Positions 16,709 to 26,390 of a stretch of DNA of 64,000 bases are shown here, one piece after another. Within the stretch, counting starts at the first letter, position 1. Each line of letters opens with the position of its first letter. The position numbers and the translations under genes were made by a program. This DNA is from Bacillota bacterium. Its GTDB lineage: Bacteria; Bacillota; Clostridia; Lachnospirales; Bianqueaceae. The stretch lies in NCBI GenBank assembly GCA_017441925.1, contig JAFRUE010000003.1, forward strand, positions 1 through 64,000. The letters are read 5' to 3'. The notes beneath the pieces are model-generated. The model was not told the DNA's origin. It did no database searches and saw only the letters and a program-made list of their open reading frames with translations.

Positions 16709-17847
16709 TCTAGCTTACCATCATCATCTTGCGTTACCTTATACTCTGTATCATTAAAGATGACACATTCCATCTGTTCGTAAGGAATTATTTCCGGAAG
16801 GACAGCGCCTCGATGGACGATAAAGGCACCTTCTTCATCAAAAGGATCCTTAACCTCTACCCATCCAAGGAGATTGGTAATATTATGCTCTGTAATCGTT
16901 GACAAGTCGATCTCCCGTCCGTCTTTGAGCCTCAGCACCAGATTGATGTTATCGGTAAAGGCTTCCTCATGAAAGTTTATAGCAGATGATACACTCCCCT
17001 CAGAATTGGTTTCATATACTTCTTCCGCACGATGTGACGGTGTGTCGCTGAGAACCGTGTAATCAACTGTTATAGACAACGGTGAGACATGGATCCCGCG
17101 AATCAGGAATTCTTCTCCGTTTTTCTGAAAGGTCGCATTCTCCGCCAGCATCAGCCCTTCTTCCGCCGGAGCAACAGTGAAATCAAACTTCCAGGAGGCG
17201 TTTCTGTCCGTCAGATTTTCTTCAGCATCCGTATACCAGGCTTGAAGACTTAAGAAATAAAAATTGTATGTTTCGGCATCCGGATCGTTCTTTACCACGG
17301 TATGCAGATAATAGCCCTCGGTATCGCCCGGTGTATAGGATATATAATTCATGGGATCCCCGTCCTGATAGATCGGCATATAATTAAGATTCTCGGCGCC
17401 CCAGGATGAGAAAATCAGATTTTTATAGCTCACGACATCCGCCGGTAACAGAGGCTCTCCATCCTCCCGCGATATTCGGTATAAAACAGCCAGTACCTTG
17501 CCGTCGTTCAGCATGGCCTCCGCTGTGACCGTGTAACCATAGGAAGTGACGCTGATATCCAGAGGCACCCCCAACTGTTCGATGATGCTTTGCTGCGTTT
17601 CGCTGTCCCCCAGTTGTTCGGTGAATTCATCCATGGTTCGGGGTGAAAAGAGTCCGGAAGCATATCCGATACTGGCAAGACCTAATATGACAGCAACCAT
17701 TACGGCAGCCAGTACAGGCTTGCGTAGGCTGGTTCTAGCGGGATAGCAGCTTGTTGCCTCGACTGCGCGCAGAAGAGTTCTGTCCCTGAGATCTTTACTG
17801 GGTACAATCGCCTCCGCAGATTGTTTTAAAAGTACATCAATATCCAT
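16705..17847 (-). CDS. DUF4179 anti-sigma-factor-like membrane protein, copy 2
   Basis: 380 residues, paralogous to the protein at 11386-12525. N-terminal cytoplasmic segment (1-44), one transmembrane helix (KPVLAAVMVAVILGLASIGYA, about 44-64) and a DUF4179-type outer domain. The C-terminus DDDGKLE extends past copy 1. Placed between the sigma factor and the permeases, with a 4-base overlap to the first permease. Likely binds the copy-2 sigma factor; whether the two anti-sigmas discriminate between the two sigmas cannot be told. Confidence 0.82.
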   Translation of the reverse strand: MDIDVLLKQSAEAIVPSKDLRDRTLLRAVEATSCYPARTSLRKPVLAAVMVAVILGLASIGYASGLFSPRTMDEFTEQLGDSETQQSIIEQLGVPLDISVTSYGYTVTAEAMLNDGKVLAVLYRISREDGEPLLPADVVSYKNLIFSSWGAENLNYMPIYQDGDPMNYISYTPGDTEGYYLHTVVKNDPDAETYNFYFLSLQAWYTDAEENLTDRNASWKFDFTVAPAEEGLMLAENATFQKNGEEFLIRGIHVSPLSITVDYTVLSDTPSHRAEEVYETNSEGSVSSAINFHEEAFTDNINLVLRLKDGREIDLSTITEHNITNLLGWVEVKDPFDEEGAFIVHRGAVLPEIIPYEQMECVIFNDTEYKVTQDDDGKLE

Positions 17848-17875
17848 AAGTTATTCCTTCTTCAGTGCATAATTC

Positions 17876-18355
17876 TTATTCCAACATTTCTTTCAGCATC
17901 TGTCGGCCGCGGGTCATACGGGCCCTAACGGCATTGGGTTTGATCTTAAGAACTTCGGCAATCTCATCCGTAGAGAGCCCGCCGTAATAGAAGAGCACCA
18001 GTGGCTTCTGATATTTATCCGGCAATTGTATAAGCGCGTTATGCAGATCGATCAGAGTCGAATCATCTGCTGCAGAGGCCGGCGCTGCTTCAGATTTCGC
18101 TGCAGAATCAAGCGGTTCCGTCATGTGCCTGCCGATTGTTCGCCATAACTTCCGGCAATGATAGAGTGTTGTTCTCGCAAACCATGCGCGCGCTCGCGTC
18201 TCATCTGTGAAAACAGGCTGTTTTCGGGCATAAGTAATAAAGACCTCCTGAAACACCTCTTCCGCATCGTCGGCGGTGGCCATCCGCGAGCGTGCGATCC
18301 TGAGCACCAGTGTACCGTAGGCTTCGATTACCTGGTCAATGTTCCTCTCGTCCAT
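17876..18355 (-). CDS. ECF-type RNA polymerase sigma factor, copy 2
   Basis: 159 residues, close paralogue of the factor at 12562-13035: region 2 YGTLVLRIARSRM and EEVFQEVFITYARKQPVF, region 4 LIQLPDKYQKPLVLFYYGGLSTDEIAEVLKI. GGGAG six bases upstream supports the ATG at 18355 rather than the longer frame (to 18382). First gene of a six-gene operon: sigma, anti-sigma, two permeases, ATPase, lipoprotein. Confidence 0.93.
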   Translation of the reverse strand: MDERNIDQVIEAYGTLVLRIARSRMATADDAEEVFQEVFITYARKQPVFTDETRARAWFARTTLYHCRKLWRTIGRHMTEPLDSAAKSEAAPASAADDSTLIDLHNALIQLPDKYQKPLVLFYYGGLSTDEIAEVLKIKPNAVRARMTRGRQMLKEMLE

Positions 18356-18388
18356 TACATTCTCCCAACCGCAGTCATTCAACTGCTT

Positions 18389-18427
18389 TCACTTATATAA
18401 TTCCCGCAAACCGGGGAATTGTTACAA
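18389..18427 (-). promoter_or_regulatory. Conserved palindromic element upstream of sigma copy 2
   Basis: Read leftward: TTGTAACA, then a palindrome AATTCCC...GGGAATT (18399-18420), then TATAAGTG. TGTAAC resembles the -35 element of several ECF sigma factors. Shares its layout with 13071-13110. Confidence 0.5.
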
Positions 18428-18441
18428 AGAATTATTATGTC

Positions 18442-18469
18442 TTGCAGTTTTTTTCGCTTTTGCTATAAT
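18442..18469 (+). promoter_or_regulatory. Promoter of the GH2 gene
   Basis: TTGCAG (18442-18447), 16-bp spacer, TATAAT (18464-18469); ACGGAGGT follows before the ATG at 18526. Confidence 0.6.
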
Positions 18470-18525
18470 AGAATCAAATATTTACCGAAGATACTATATT
18501 GAATTATAAATCACGGAGGTTCATC

Positions 18526-20940
18526 ATGCAATTACAATCCATCATGAATGACTGGACGTTCTGCCGCGGGATTCCGGGGTACTATCCGACTTCGGATAAG
18601 GTTCAAATCGATCTGCCGCACGACATGCAGATCGGAGTCGCGCAGAGTCCGGAAGCGGACGGGGCCGCGGGACATTTCCCGGGCTGCACAGGCACATATG
18701 AAAAAATGGTCGACATCCCGGCCGAGTGGCAGGGACAGAGAGTATATGTGAATTTTGACGGTGTATACGGCCGGACAACCATATCTCTGAACGGCAGCCG
18801 TCTGTATTTCCACCCGTACGGCTATACGCCGTTCCTCGTGGATCTCACGCGCTATGTGGAATTCGGCGCGGCGAACCGGCTGGAGGTTGCGGTCGACAAT
18901 ACCGAAACGCCCAATAGCCGCTGGTACTCCGGCGCAGGCATTTTCCGGGAAGTGTCCCTGATTCACGCGCCGCTTGTTCATATCCGTCACAACGGGATCA
19001 AACTGCGGACCGAATCGATCGACCGGGAAGCGGATCTTGCTACGGTCAGCGCGGTTGTCTATGTTGAGAACGGCTCCGGGCTGCCTTTCCACGGCTATGT
19101 AGATCTGTCCCTGATGGGCCCGGACCGCTCACTGGTTACTGTGCGGACTTCCGTCTGGGCAGACGCCGGCGAAACTGTCCCTGCCCGGATCCGTTTTGTT
19201 GTACCGCATCCGGATGTCTGGGACCAGGATCATCCCGCACTGTACCGCGCCGACTCGGCCCTCTTCGAAAAAGGTACCGAGGATCTGATCGCCGGTAAAT
19301 GCATCGATACGGCCTCGACGCGTTTCGGCATCCGGACCGTCGCAGTTGACGCAGTCCACGGCCTGCGGATCAACGGCAAAACCGTCAAACTCAAGGGCGG
19401 CTGCGTGCATCATACCACGAGTCCTCTCGGCGCGGCTGATTTTGAAGGCCAGGTCCGTCGACTGCTGAAAGCCCATAAGGGCGCAGGATACAATGCGATC
19501 CGTACAGCCCACAATCCGCCGTCCGCACAGTTCCTGAATCTCTGCGACGAATACGGCATCTTTGTGATCGATGAGGCTTTTGACGGATGGCACGTCAACA
19601 AAACACCGCATGACTACGGACTTTTCTTTGACGACTGGTGGGAGCGCGACGTCACGTCCTATATCGAACGTGACATCAATCATCCCTGTGTCGTCATCTG
19701 GTCGATCGGCAACGAAGTGTTCGAGCGCTCCGGCGTCGGGGACGGATATCTCCTCTCCCGCAAGCTGGCGGAGAAAGTCCGCTCGCTCGACATTTCCCGT
19801 CCGACACTGCTTGCGAACTGCTCCCTTTGGAACGGTCTGAGCGATAAAGACAAAGCCGAAGTCGCCCGCCGCAGCGACGGTGGTTCTCTCCAGAACGCCA
19901 ACGGCTCTTACGCGCGAGAGATCTGGGCGGACCGCACCGAAAGCCTGATGGCTCCGGTCGATATCTGCGGCTACAATTATATGGAAGACCGTTACGAAGA
20001 GGATCACAAACGCTTCCCGAACCGTGTGATCTGCGGAACGGAATCCTTCCCGCTGCAGATCGACCGTGTCTGGGAGCTTGTCATGCGCAACGACCACGTG
20101 ATCGGCGATTTCACCTGGACCTCCGCGGATTATCTTGGTGAGGCCGGAATCGGCGCGACGGTCTATACGGAGCCAGGCGTCAAGTTTGATGTCTGGGCAC
20201 GCCGTCCTTATCCCTGGAAACTCGCTTACGATTCGGATTGGGATATTTTGCTGCAGCCGCGTCCCCAGCTTGCCTACCGCAAGATCGTCTGGGGCGCTGA
20301 CGATACTTATCTCGCTGTGCGCGATCCCGCAAACTACGGCAAAGAGGAACATATGTCGCGGTGGGCCTGGCCAAGTGTCTGGAACAGCTGGACATGGCCA
20401 GGGTATGAAGGCAAGCCGATCGCGATTGACGTCTACTCCGCCGGCGACGAAGTGGAGCTCTTCCTGAACGGCCAGTCACTGGGCACACAGCCGACCGCCC
20501 GCTTCACAGCATCATTTGAGACGGTCTATACACCAGGTATACTGGAAGCTGTAAGCTACCGCGGCGGTGAAGAGATTTCCCGTCAGAAGCTCGAGACTGC
20601 CGGCGCGCCGGTCCGTCTCGTGATCCATCCAGAACAAACCTCTGCTGCCGCGGACGGCCGCTCCCTGATCTTTGCCCTGATCGAATTTGAGGACGCGGAC
20701 GGCAAATGTGTCCCAGGCGTCTGCAAAGAGCTGACCGCCGCTGTCACAGGCGCCGCCCGTCTGCAGAGCTTCGCTTCCGCTAATCCGGTCACAGACGAGA
20801 ATTACGAAGGGACACTTATCAAGACTTATAACGGCCAGGCTATGGCGATCCTGCGCGCCGGTCATGAAGCCGGTACCGCGGCGCTTACCGTTTCCTGCGA
20901 GGGATTCGAACCGGCCGTGCAGGAATTCAGGATCGGCTGA
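18526..20940 (+). CDS. GH2 beta-galactosidase-type enzyme
   Basis: 804-residue family 2 glycoside hydrolase. Order: sugar-binding domain (about 10-150), immunoglobulin-like domain (150-275), TIM barrel (about 280-590), C-terminal beta domains including the 'GDEVELFLNGQSLGT' segment. Acid/base Glu397 (SIGNEV) and nucleophile Glu506 (ICGTES) are intact. No signal peptide, so intracellular. Beta-galactosidase is the likeliest activity; GH2 also includes beta-glucuronidases and mannosidases. The ACGGAGGT site picks the start at 18526 over the longer frame at 18499. Followed 27 bp later by the PatB-type gene. Confidence 0.88.
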   Translation: MQLQSIMNDWTFCRGIPGYYPTSDKVQIDLPHDMQIGVAQSPEADGAAGHFPGCTGTYEKMVDIPAEWQGQRVYVNFDGVYGRTTISLNGSRLYFHPYGYTPFLVDLTRYVEFGAANRLEVAVDNTETPNSRWYSGAGIFREVSLIHAPLVHIRHNGIKLRTESIDREADLATVSAVVYVENGSGLPFHGYVDLSLMGPDRSLVTVRTSVWADAGETVPARIRFVVPHPDVWDQDHPALYRADSALFEKGTEDLIAGKCIDTASTRFGIRTVAVDAVHGLRINGKTVKLKGGCVHHTTSPLGAADFEGQVRRLLKAHKGAGYNAIRTAHNPPSAQFLNLCDEYGIFVIDEAFDGWHVNKTPHDYGLFFDDWWERDVTSYIERDINHPCVVIWSIGNEVFERSGVGDGYLLSRKLAEKVRSLDISRPTLLANCSLWNGLSDKDKAEVARRSDGGSLQNANGSYAREIWADRTESLMAPVDICGYNYMEDRYEEDHKRFPNRVICGTESFPLQIDRVWELVMRNDHVIGDFTWTSADYLGEAGIGATVYTEPGVKFDVWARRPYPWKLAYDSDWDILLQPRPQLAYRKIVWGADDTYLAVRDPANYGKEEHMSRWAWPSVWNSWTWPGYEGKPIAIDVYSAGDEVELFLNGQSLGTQPTARFTASFETVYTPGILEAVSYRGGEEISRQKLETAGAPVRLVIHPEQTSAAADGRSLIFALIEFEDADGKCVPGVCKELTAAVTGAARLQSFASANPVTDENYEGTLIKTYNGQAMAILRAGHEAGTAALTVSCEGFEPAVQEFRIG

Positions 20941-20967
20941 AAGCGGCCTGATATAAGGAGAAATCAC

Positions 20968-22137
20968 ATGAACATGTTTAATACGCCGGCAGATCGTAAA
21001 GGAACAGCCTGCATCAAATGGGATTTTCAGGAAGCGGATTACGGCCGCAGCGGGCTCCTGCCTTTCTCCATTGCCGATGCGGACTACCAGACCTATCAGC
21101 CGATCGTCGATGCTCTGAAGGCTTTCATTGATCGAGGCGTGATCGGCTATACCGATCTGAACGAGGAGTATTTTGCCGCCGTTAAAGGCTGGTGTCAGAG
21201 GCGGCACAGTTGGAATGTCGAGAGCAGTTGGATCGTCCCTGTCGGCGGTATCGTGCCGGCCATGAATACGGCGATCGAAGTTCTGACAGAACCGGACGAC
21301 GGCATTATCGTACAGCCGCCGGTCTATGATCCGTTCTATTCCGTGATCAAGGCTGCCGGCCGCAGGATTCTGCGCAATGATCTGCTGCGTACCGGGGACG
21401 GCTACAAGATGGATCTCGCGGGGCTTGAACAGCTGGCCAAGGACGGTGCGTCCATGCTCCTGCTGTGCAGCCCGCACAATCCGGTCTGCCGGGTATGGAC
21501 TTATGAAGAGCTGCAGGCCGTCGCCGATATCTGTCTCCGGTACGGACTGATCGTAGTCAGCGACGAAATTCACTGGGATCTTATCCTGGGTGACCGGAAA
21601 CACGTCACGATGGGGCTTTTCCCGGCGCTGTACGACAGGCTGATCGTCTGCACCAGCTGCAGTAAAACCTTTAATATCGCGGGCCTGGAGACGTCCAACC
21701 TGATCATCCCTGGAGCGGAGATCCGCGGGAAATACCAGGCGCATCTGTACGCAAGATATCTCTTTGTCCCGAACACACTTGGTCTTGAAGCTGTCAAAGC
21801 GGCTTATAAGGACGGCGATGAATGGGTCGATCAGCAGTGTGCGCATCTTAAGAAAAACGCGCAGACCGTCAGGGATTACCTGGCGGAAAATCTTCCCGAG
21901 GTGAAGCTTGCCGAGGTTGAAGGCACTTACCTATTGTGGCTCGATATGACGGCTTATGGCCTGTCAAGCGATGAGCTTGTCAAACGGATCGCGGAGGCCG
22001 GCGCAGGCCTGAACAGCGGCGCGCATTATGGAGAAGCCTATGACGGATTTGTACGGATGAACGTGGCGTGTCCCGAGGAACAGCTGACAGCCGGACTGGA
22101 CTGCATCCGCAAAGCCTTGAAAGGAGACAGATCATGA
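20968..22137 (+). CDS. PatB/MalY-type PLP-dependent C-S lyase
   Basis: 389-residue fold-type I PLP enzyme. The cofactor lysine is Lys233 in SCSKTFNIAG; SDEIHWD (198-204) supplies the Asp that contacts the pyridine nitrogen; PVYDPF and SPHNPVCR are typical of the MalY/PatB group that cleaves cystathionine or cysteine conjugates to pyruvate, ammonia and a thiol. AAGGAG precedes the ATG. Its stop overlaps the start of the amino-acid permease (ATGA), so the permease probably imports the substrate. Confidence 0.9.
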   Translation: MNMFNTPADRKGTACIKWDFQEADYGRSGLLPFSIADADYQTYQPIVDALKAFIDRGVIGYTDLNEEYFAAVKGWCQRRHSWNVESSWIVPVGGIVPAMNTAIEVLTEPDDGIIVQPPVYDPFYSVIKAAGRRILRNDLLRTGDGYKMDLAGLEQLAKDGASMLLLCSPHNPVCRVWTYEELQAVADICLRYGLIVVSDEIHWDLILGDRKHVTMGLFPALYDRLIVCTSCSKTFNIAGLETSNLIIPGAEIRGKYQAHLYARYLFVPNTLGLEAVKAAYKDGDEWVDQQCAHLKKNAQTVRDYLAENLPEVKLAEVEGTYLLWLDMTAYGLSSDELVKRIAEAGAGLNSGAHYGEAYDGFVRMNVACPEEQLTAGLDCIRKALKGDRS

Positions 22138-23453
22138 GTGAGAACAATCAGAAAAACGAACTGAAACGCGTACTGGGGCTGGGCGACCTGATGGGTATCG
22201 GCATCGGCCAGATCATCGGGTCCGGCATCATGGCCCTGACCGGTATAACGATCGCGCTGACCGGTGCGGGCACACCTCTCGCCTTTCTGGTGGCGGCGGT
22301 CCTCGTCATCTGCCCCAACCTGGTGCTGGCGGTGCTGGGAAGCGCAGTTCCGGCGACGGGCGGCATGTACACCTATGTACGCGACTATATCGGTCCTAAA
22401 ACCGGTCTCTACTATCTCGCGCTTCTCGTCGCGGGACAGCTCGTCCTCGCGATGTTCGGCATCACTTTTGCCGAATATGCCTGCAGCCTGATACCCGGAC
22501 TGCCTAAGATCTGGGTCGCTTTCGGCGTCCTTACGCTCTGCTTCATCATGAATGTCCTTGGCGTCGATCTTGCCGCCAAACTGCAGAACGTTCTGGTCAT
22601 CATTCTGGTGGCGGCCATGCTCCTCTTTGTCGGATTCGGCCTGCCCAAGGTCGACTGGTCCGTCTTCAGCGGCGGCATCAAAGCGATCATGCCGAACGGT
22701 TTCGTGAATTTCATGACCGGCGCGAGCCTGCTGACGTTCGCGACCGGCGGCGCGGAATTTCTGTCGGAGCTTGGCGGAGAGATGAAGAATCCCGGCCGGG
22801 ATCTGCCGCGTTCCATGATCCTGAGCACTGTTGTGGTAGCGGTCCTCTACGCCTTTATCGGCATCGTCGCGGTCGGCGTGCTGCCGATCGAAACCGTGGC
22901 CGGAGAGACGCTCGTACCTGTAGCCGAAGTTATCTTCCCCAAGCCGCTGTACTATTTCTTCATCGTCGGCGGCGGTATGTTCGCGGTAGCCTCCACCCTG
23001 AACGCGACCTTCACCTGGTGCACCAAAGGTCTGCTGATCGCGGCGGAGGAAGGCTGGCTGCCCAAAGGAATGGCCAAAATCAGCCGCCGCGGTACGCCGT
23101 GGGTCCTGCTGATCATCTTCTACGTCATCGGTGCGATCCCGATCCTGACCGGGCTCGACATCAGTACGATCGCGCGTCTCGGCAACGGTGTGTCCCTGAT
23201 CTATGTCCTCTTCCCGATCTTTACCGGATATCTGATCTATAAGAAAAACCCCGAAGCCATGCGGAATTCTGCGTTTAAGATCAAACCGGTGCCGCTCTTC
23301 ATCTTGACGACTGTTGCCCTGATCGGCTATATCATCGCGGCCGTCCTGAATTTCAGCGACATTACAAGCGCCTGGCAGATGATGCTGATCTACAGCGCTG
23401 TCGTGATCATCTACGCTTTCCTGCGGGAGCATTATCTGAAGAAAAAAGGCTGA
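22134..23453 (+). CDS. APC-family amino acid permease
   Basis: 439 residues with about twelve transmembrane segments. The N-terminal 'LGLGDLMGIGIGQIIGSGI' glycine-rich first helix is the APC substrate-binding signature. The frame is open to 22068, but AAGGAGAC before the ATG at 22134 and the 4-base overlap with the lyase gene fix the start. Probably a proton-coupled importer of an amino acid or sulfur amino acid used by the upstream lyase (inference). Confidence 0.9.
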   Translation: MSENNQKNELKRVLGLGDLMGIGIGQIIGSGIMALTGITIALTGAGTPLAFLVAAVLVICPNLVLAVLGSAVPATGGMYTYVRDYIGPKTGLYYLALLVAGQLVLAMFGITFAEYACSLIPGLPKIWVAFGVLTLCFIMNVLGVDLAAKLQNVLVIILVAAMLLFVGFGLPKVDWSVFSGGIKAIMPNGFVNFMTGASLLTFATGGAEFLSELGGEMKNPGRDLPRSMILSTVVVAVLYAFIGIVAVGVLPIETVAGETLVPVAEVIFPKPLYYFFIVGGGMFAVASTLNATFTWCTKGLLIAAEEGWLPKGMAKISRRGTPWVLLIIFYVIGAIPILTGLDISTIARLGNGVSLIYVLFPIFTGYLIYKKNPEAMRNSAFKIKPVPLFILTTVALIGYIIAAVLNFSDITSAWQMMLIYSAVVIIYAFLREHYLKKKG

Positions 23454-23503
23454 AAACCGGGGATTCGGGCAAAACAGCTGATCCGGCCGGACGTGACATC
23501 TCC

Positions 23504-23532
23504 TTGACAACCAGCCTGAATCCCGGTATATT
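23504..23532 (+). promoter_or_regulatory. Promoter of the metallo-hydrolase gene
   Basis: TTGACA (23504-23509), 17-bp spacer, TATATT (23527-23532). AAGGAGG follows before the ATG at 23576. Confidence 0.75.
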
Positions 23533-23575
23533 AGTAGTTGTCTGTACAGGTTTCTCGTAACAAGGAGGCATCTAG

Positions 23576-24298
23576 ATGCGTATCACAATTCTCGGTTCGA
23601 GCCACGGAGTGCCGGAGCCGCACCGCCGCTGCTCCTGCGCGATGATACAAGTCGGGGACAGATATTATTTCGTCGATATGGGTATGAATCCCATCGATGA
23701 TCTGCGGACGCGCCAGATCCCGGTCGAAGCCGTGAAAGGCGTTTTTATCACGCACACGCACGGCGACCATGTGAACGGCCTGGTGGGTTTTGCGGACCTG
23801 GTCAACTGGTATTTCAAGGCTGCCGACCCCGTGATGCTGCTGCCGGAACAGGATGTCATCGATCTGCTGAAGCAGTGGATCCCCACGGTCAACCATGGTT
23901 CAATACGCGATCTGCGTTTTGCCTGCTATAAGGAAGGCGTAATCTACGACGACGGCGTCCTTAAGGTCACCGCGATCCGCACGCAGCATATCGCCGTCTC
24001 CTATGCGTTCCTGCTCGAGGCCGAAGGCCGCAAAGTGCTTTTCACCGGCGATCTGCACCACGGGAGCCCGACGGATTTTCCGGAGATCGCGTACAGCACG
24101 TATCTCGACATGGTTTTCTGCGAGTCCGCTCATTTCCCGGTGACGGAATACAAGCCGATCTTCGCAAAATGCGATATCGGGAAAGTCTGCGTCCAGCACT
24201 ATGCGCCGCGCTTTGACAGCCTGCTCCGCGGTTTTATCGAAGATATGAAGCCGCTCGCTGTCGTAATTGCCAATGACGGAGCCGAGTTCGACATCTGA
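23576..24298 (+). CDS. MBL-fold metallo-hydrolase
   Basis: 240-residue metallo-beta-lactamase-fold hydrolase. The metal motif THTHGDH spans 59-65, with further ligands in FTGDLHHGSP and near the C-terminus (VQHYAPRF). The start strand MRITILGSSHGVPEPHRRCS resembles the phosphoesterase/ribonuclease-Z-like branch (PhnP-like), so a phosphodiester or cyclic ester substrate is plausible but unproven. Own promoter; oligoendopeptidase F follows after 73 bp and may be cotranscribed. Confidence 0.83.
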   Translation: MRITILGSSHGVPEPHRRCSCAMIQVGDRYYFVDMGMNPIDDLRTRQIPVEAVKGVFITHTHGDHVNGLVGFADLVNWYFKAADPVMLLPEQDVIDLLKQWIPTVNHGSIRDLRFACYKEGVIYDDGVLKVTAIRTQHIAVSYAFLLEAEGRKVLFTGDLHHGSPTDFPEIAYSTYLDMVFCESAHFPVTEYKPIFAKCDIGKVCVQHYAPRFDSLLRGFIEDMKPLAVVIANDGAEFDI

Positions 24299-24371
24299 CC
24301 GGCCTGCGGGCCGTACGGTGTCGGACCGTCCGCGATTTATACACCAAATTAATACAAACTGGAGGAATAAA

Positions 24372-26177
24372 ATGGCTGAATTACTAAAAGAACGTTCCGA
24401 AATGGATCCACGCTATGAGTGGGATCTGAGCACCCTCTACGCGGATGACGCGGCCTGGGAAGAGGCTTTTGCCGCTATCGATCCCAAGATGGCCGAGCTG
24501 CCTGCCTACGCTGGCAAGCTGCACGACGCTAAGGACCTTGCGGAATTCCTGAAGAAGGGCACTGCCGTTGAGCTTGAGGTCGACAACCTCTTCAGCTACG
24601 CGTCCCTGCGTCAGAGCGAGGATACCCGCGCGGATGCCGCGCAGAGCATGTTCGCGCGCGTCTACTCCAAGGTCGTCGCATTCTCCGCATCCATCGCGTT
24701 CGCGGATCCGGAGATCCTGTCCCTGCCCGATGAGACACTCGATGCATTCCTTAAAGACCCACAGCTCGCAGACTACCGTTTCTATCTGGAAAAACTGATC
24801 CGTCAGAAACCGCACACGCTCTCCACGACCGAAGAGCAGCTGCTTGCCTCCCTCGGTGAGGTCTTCGGCGCGCCGCGCCAGATCGCGAACAGTCTGCAGG
24901 ATGCGGATATGGTCTTTGACCCGGTCAAAGACAAGGACGGCAATGAACACGAAGTCGCCGGCTCCAGCTACATTGCGCTGCAGTCTTCGGATGATCGCGT
25001 TCTGCGCGAGAATGCTTTCCGCAGCTTCTATAAAGGCTACCGCCAGCACATCAACACCTTCGCGGCGAGTTATTCCGGCGCGGTCAAAGGCGCTGTTGCG
25101 GAAGCCAGTCTGCGCAAGTTCGAATCCTCCCGTGCGGCCAGCCTCTATCATTCCAACATTCCGCTGTCCGTATATGACAACCTGGTCGGCTCCGTCCATC
25201 GCCATATGCCGGTAATGTACCGTTATCTCGCGCTCCGCAAGCGTCTGCTCGGGCTCTCCGATCTGCACTATTACGACGTGTACGCACCGCTTGTTTCCGG
25301 CAGCGAGAAGCATTACACCTATGAAGAAGCGCAGCAGATGGTCCTCGACGCCGTCGCGCCTCTGGGCGAAAACTATCAGAACATCGTCCGCGGCGCGTTC
25401 CGTGACCGTTGGATCGACGTTTATCCGAACAAAGGCAAGAGAGGCGGCGCGTTCTCTTCCGGCACCTATACGTCCAATCCGTTCATCCTGACGAATTTCA
25501 CCGGTACGCTTGACAGCGTCTCCACAATCGCGCACGAGATGGGACATTCCCTGCACAGCTGGCATTCACATCACAACCAGCCGCCGCAGTACGCAGGCTA
25601 CACGCTCTTTGTCGCGGAAGTCGCCTCGACCGTCAATGAGAACCTCCTGATCGAGCAGCTGCTCGCCAAGACCACGGATCCCAAGAAGCGTCTTGCTCTG
25701 CTCAACCAGTACCTCGAGAACTTCAAGGGGACCGTATACCGTCAGACGATGTTCGCGGAGTTCGAACGCGACGCGCATGCCCTTGCCGAGAAAGGACAGG
25801 CTCTGAACGCTACGGCTCTGAACGGTATTTACAAGAATCTGATCAAAGAGTATTTCGGACCGGAACTGGTCTGGGACGACGAAGTCCAGTACGAGTGGGC
25901 ACGTATCCCGCACTTCTACCGTCCGTTCTACGTATACGTCTACGCGACCGGTTATTCAAGCGCGGTCGCGCTGTCCGAAGCCATCCTGCACGAAGGCGAG
26001 CCTGCGGTCAAGCGTTATCTGGAATTCCTGTCCATGGGCGGCAGCAAATATCCGCTGGATGAGCTGCGTCACGCCGGCGTGGACCTGGCGACTCCGGATC
26101 CGATCGACACCGCTCTTGACAAGTTCGCAAGCATCGTCAAGGACGCGGAAGAGACCGCCGCGAAGCTGGGACTGTAA
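24372..26177 (+). CDS. pepF: Oligoendopeptidase F
   Basis: 601-residue zinc metallopeptidase of family M3B that cleaves short peptides in the cytosol. HEMGH (388-392) supplies two zinc ligands and the catalytic Glu; the third ligand is the Glu in FVAEVAS about 25 residues later. The N-terminal helical lobe (ERSEMDPRYEWDLSTLY) is typical. GGAGGAATAAA precedes the ATG at 24372; the longer frame to 24267 overlaps the upstream gene and lacks a site. Ends in a strong terminator. Confidence 0.95.
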   Translation: MAELLKERSEMDPRYEWDLSTLYADDAAWEEAFAAIDPKMAELPAYAGKLHDAKDLAEFLKKGTAVELEVDNLFSYASLRQSEDTRADAAQSMFARVYSKVVAFSASIAFADPEILSLPDETLDAFLKDPQLADYRFYLEKLIRQKPHTLSTTEEQLLASLGEVFGAPRQIANSLQDADMVFDPVKDKDGNEHEVAGSSYIALQSSDDRVLRENAFRSFYKGYRQHINTFAASYSGAVKGAVAEASLRKFESSRAASLYHSNIPLSVYDNLVGSVHRHMPVMYRYLALRKRLLGLSDLHYYDVYAPLVSGSEKHYTYEEAQQMVLDAVAPLGENYQNIVRGAFRDRWIDVYPNKGKRGGAFSSGTYTSNPFILTNFTGTLDSVSTIAHEMGHSLHSWHSHHNQPPQYAGYTLFVAEVASTVNENLLIEQLLAKTTDPKKRLALLNQYLENFKGTVYRQTMFAEFERDAHALAEKGQALNATALNGIYKNLIKEYFGPELVWDDEVQYEWARIPHFYRPFYVYVYATGYSSAVALSEAILHEGEPAVKRYLEFLSMGGSKYPLDELRHAGVDLATPDPIDTALDKFASIVKDAEETAAKLGL

Positions 26178-26211
26178 TCCCGGCCGGCTGCGGCACCCCT
26201 GCACAAAACAA

Positions 26212-26262
26212 AAGCCTGCGGAAAATGACTTGTTCATTCTCCGCAGGCTTCTCTTTTTTTAA
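26212..26262 (+). terminator. Terminator of pepF
   Basis: AAGCCTGCGGA (26212-26222) pairs with TCCGCAGGCTT (26240-26250), followed by CTCTTTTTTT. Confidence 0.9.
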
Positions 26263-26390
26263 TTTTCAGTCAGCCGCAATGTCCCTTGTAACGAAGTATT
26301 CTCCTTACAGTCGCGGCATGTATCCGGTTCATCCGGTCATAATGTCCACATTGAATGCCTCCGCCTCTCTGGGCCGGACGGCTGTGCGTG

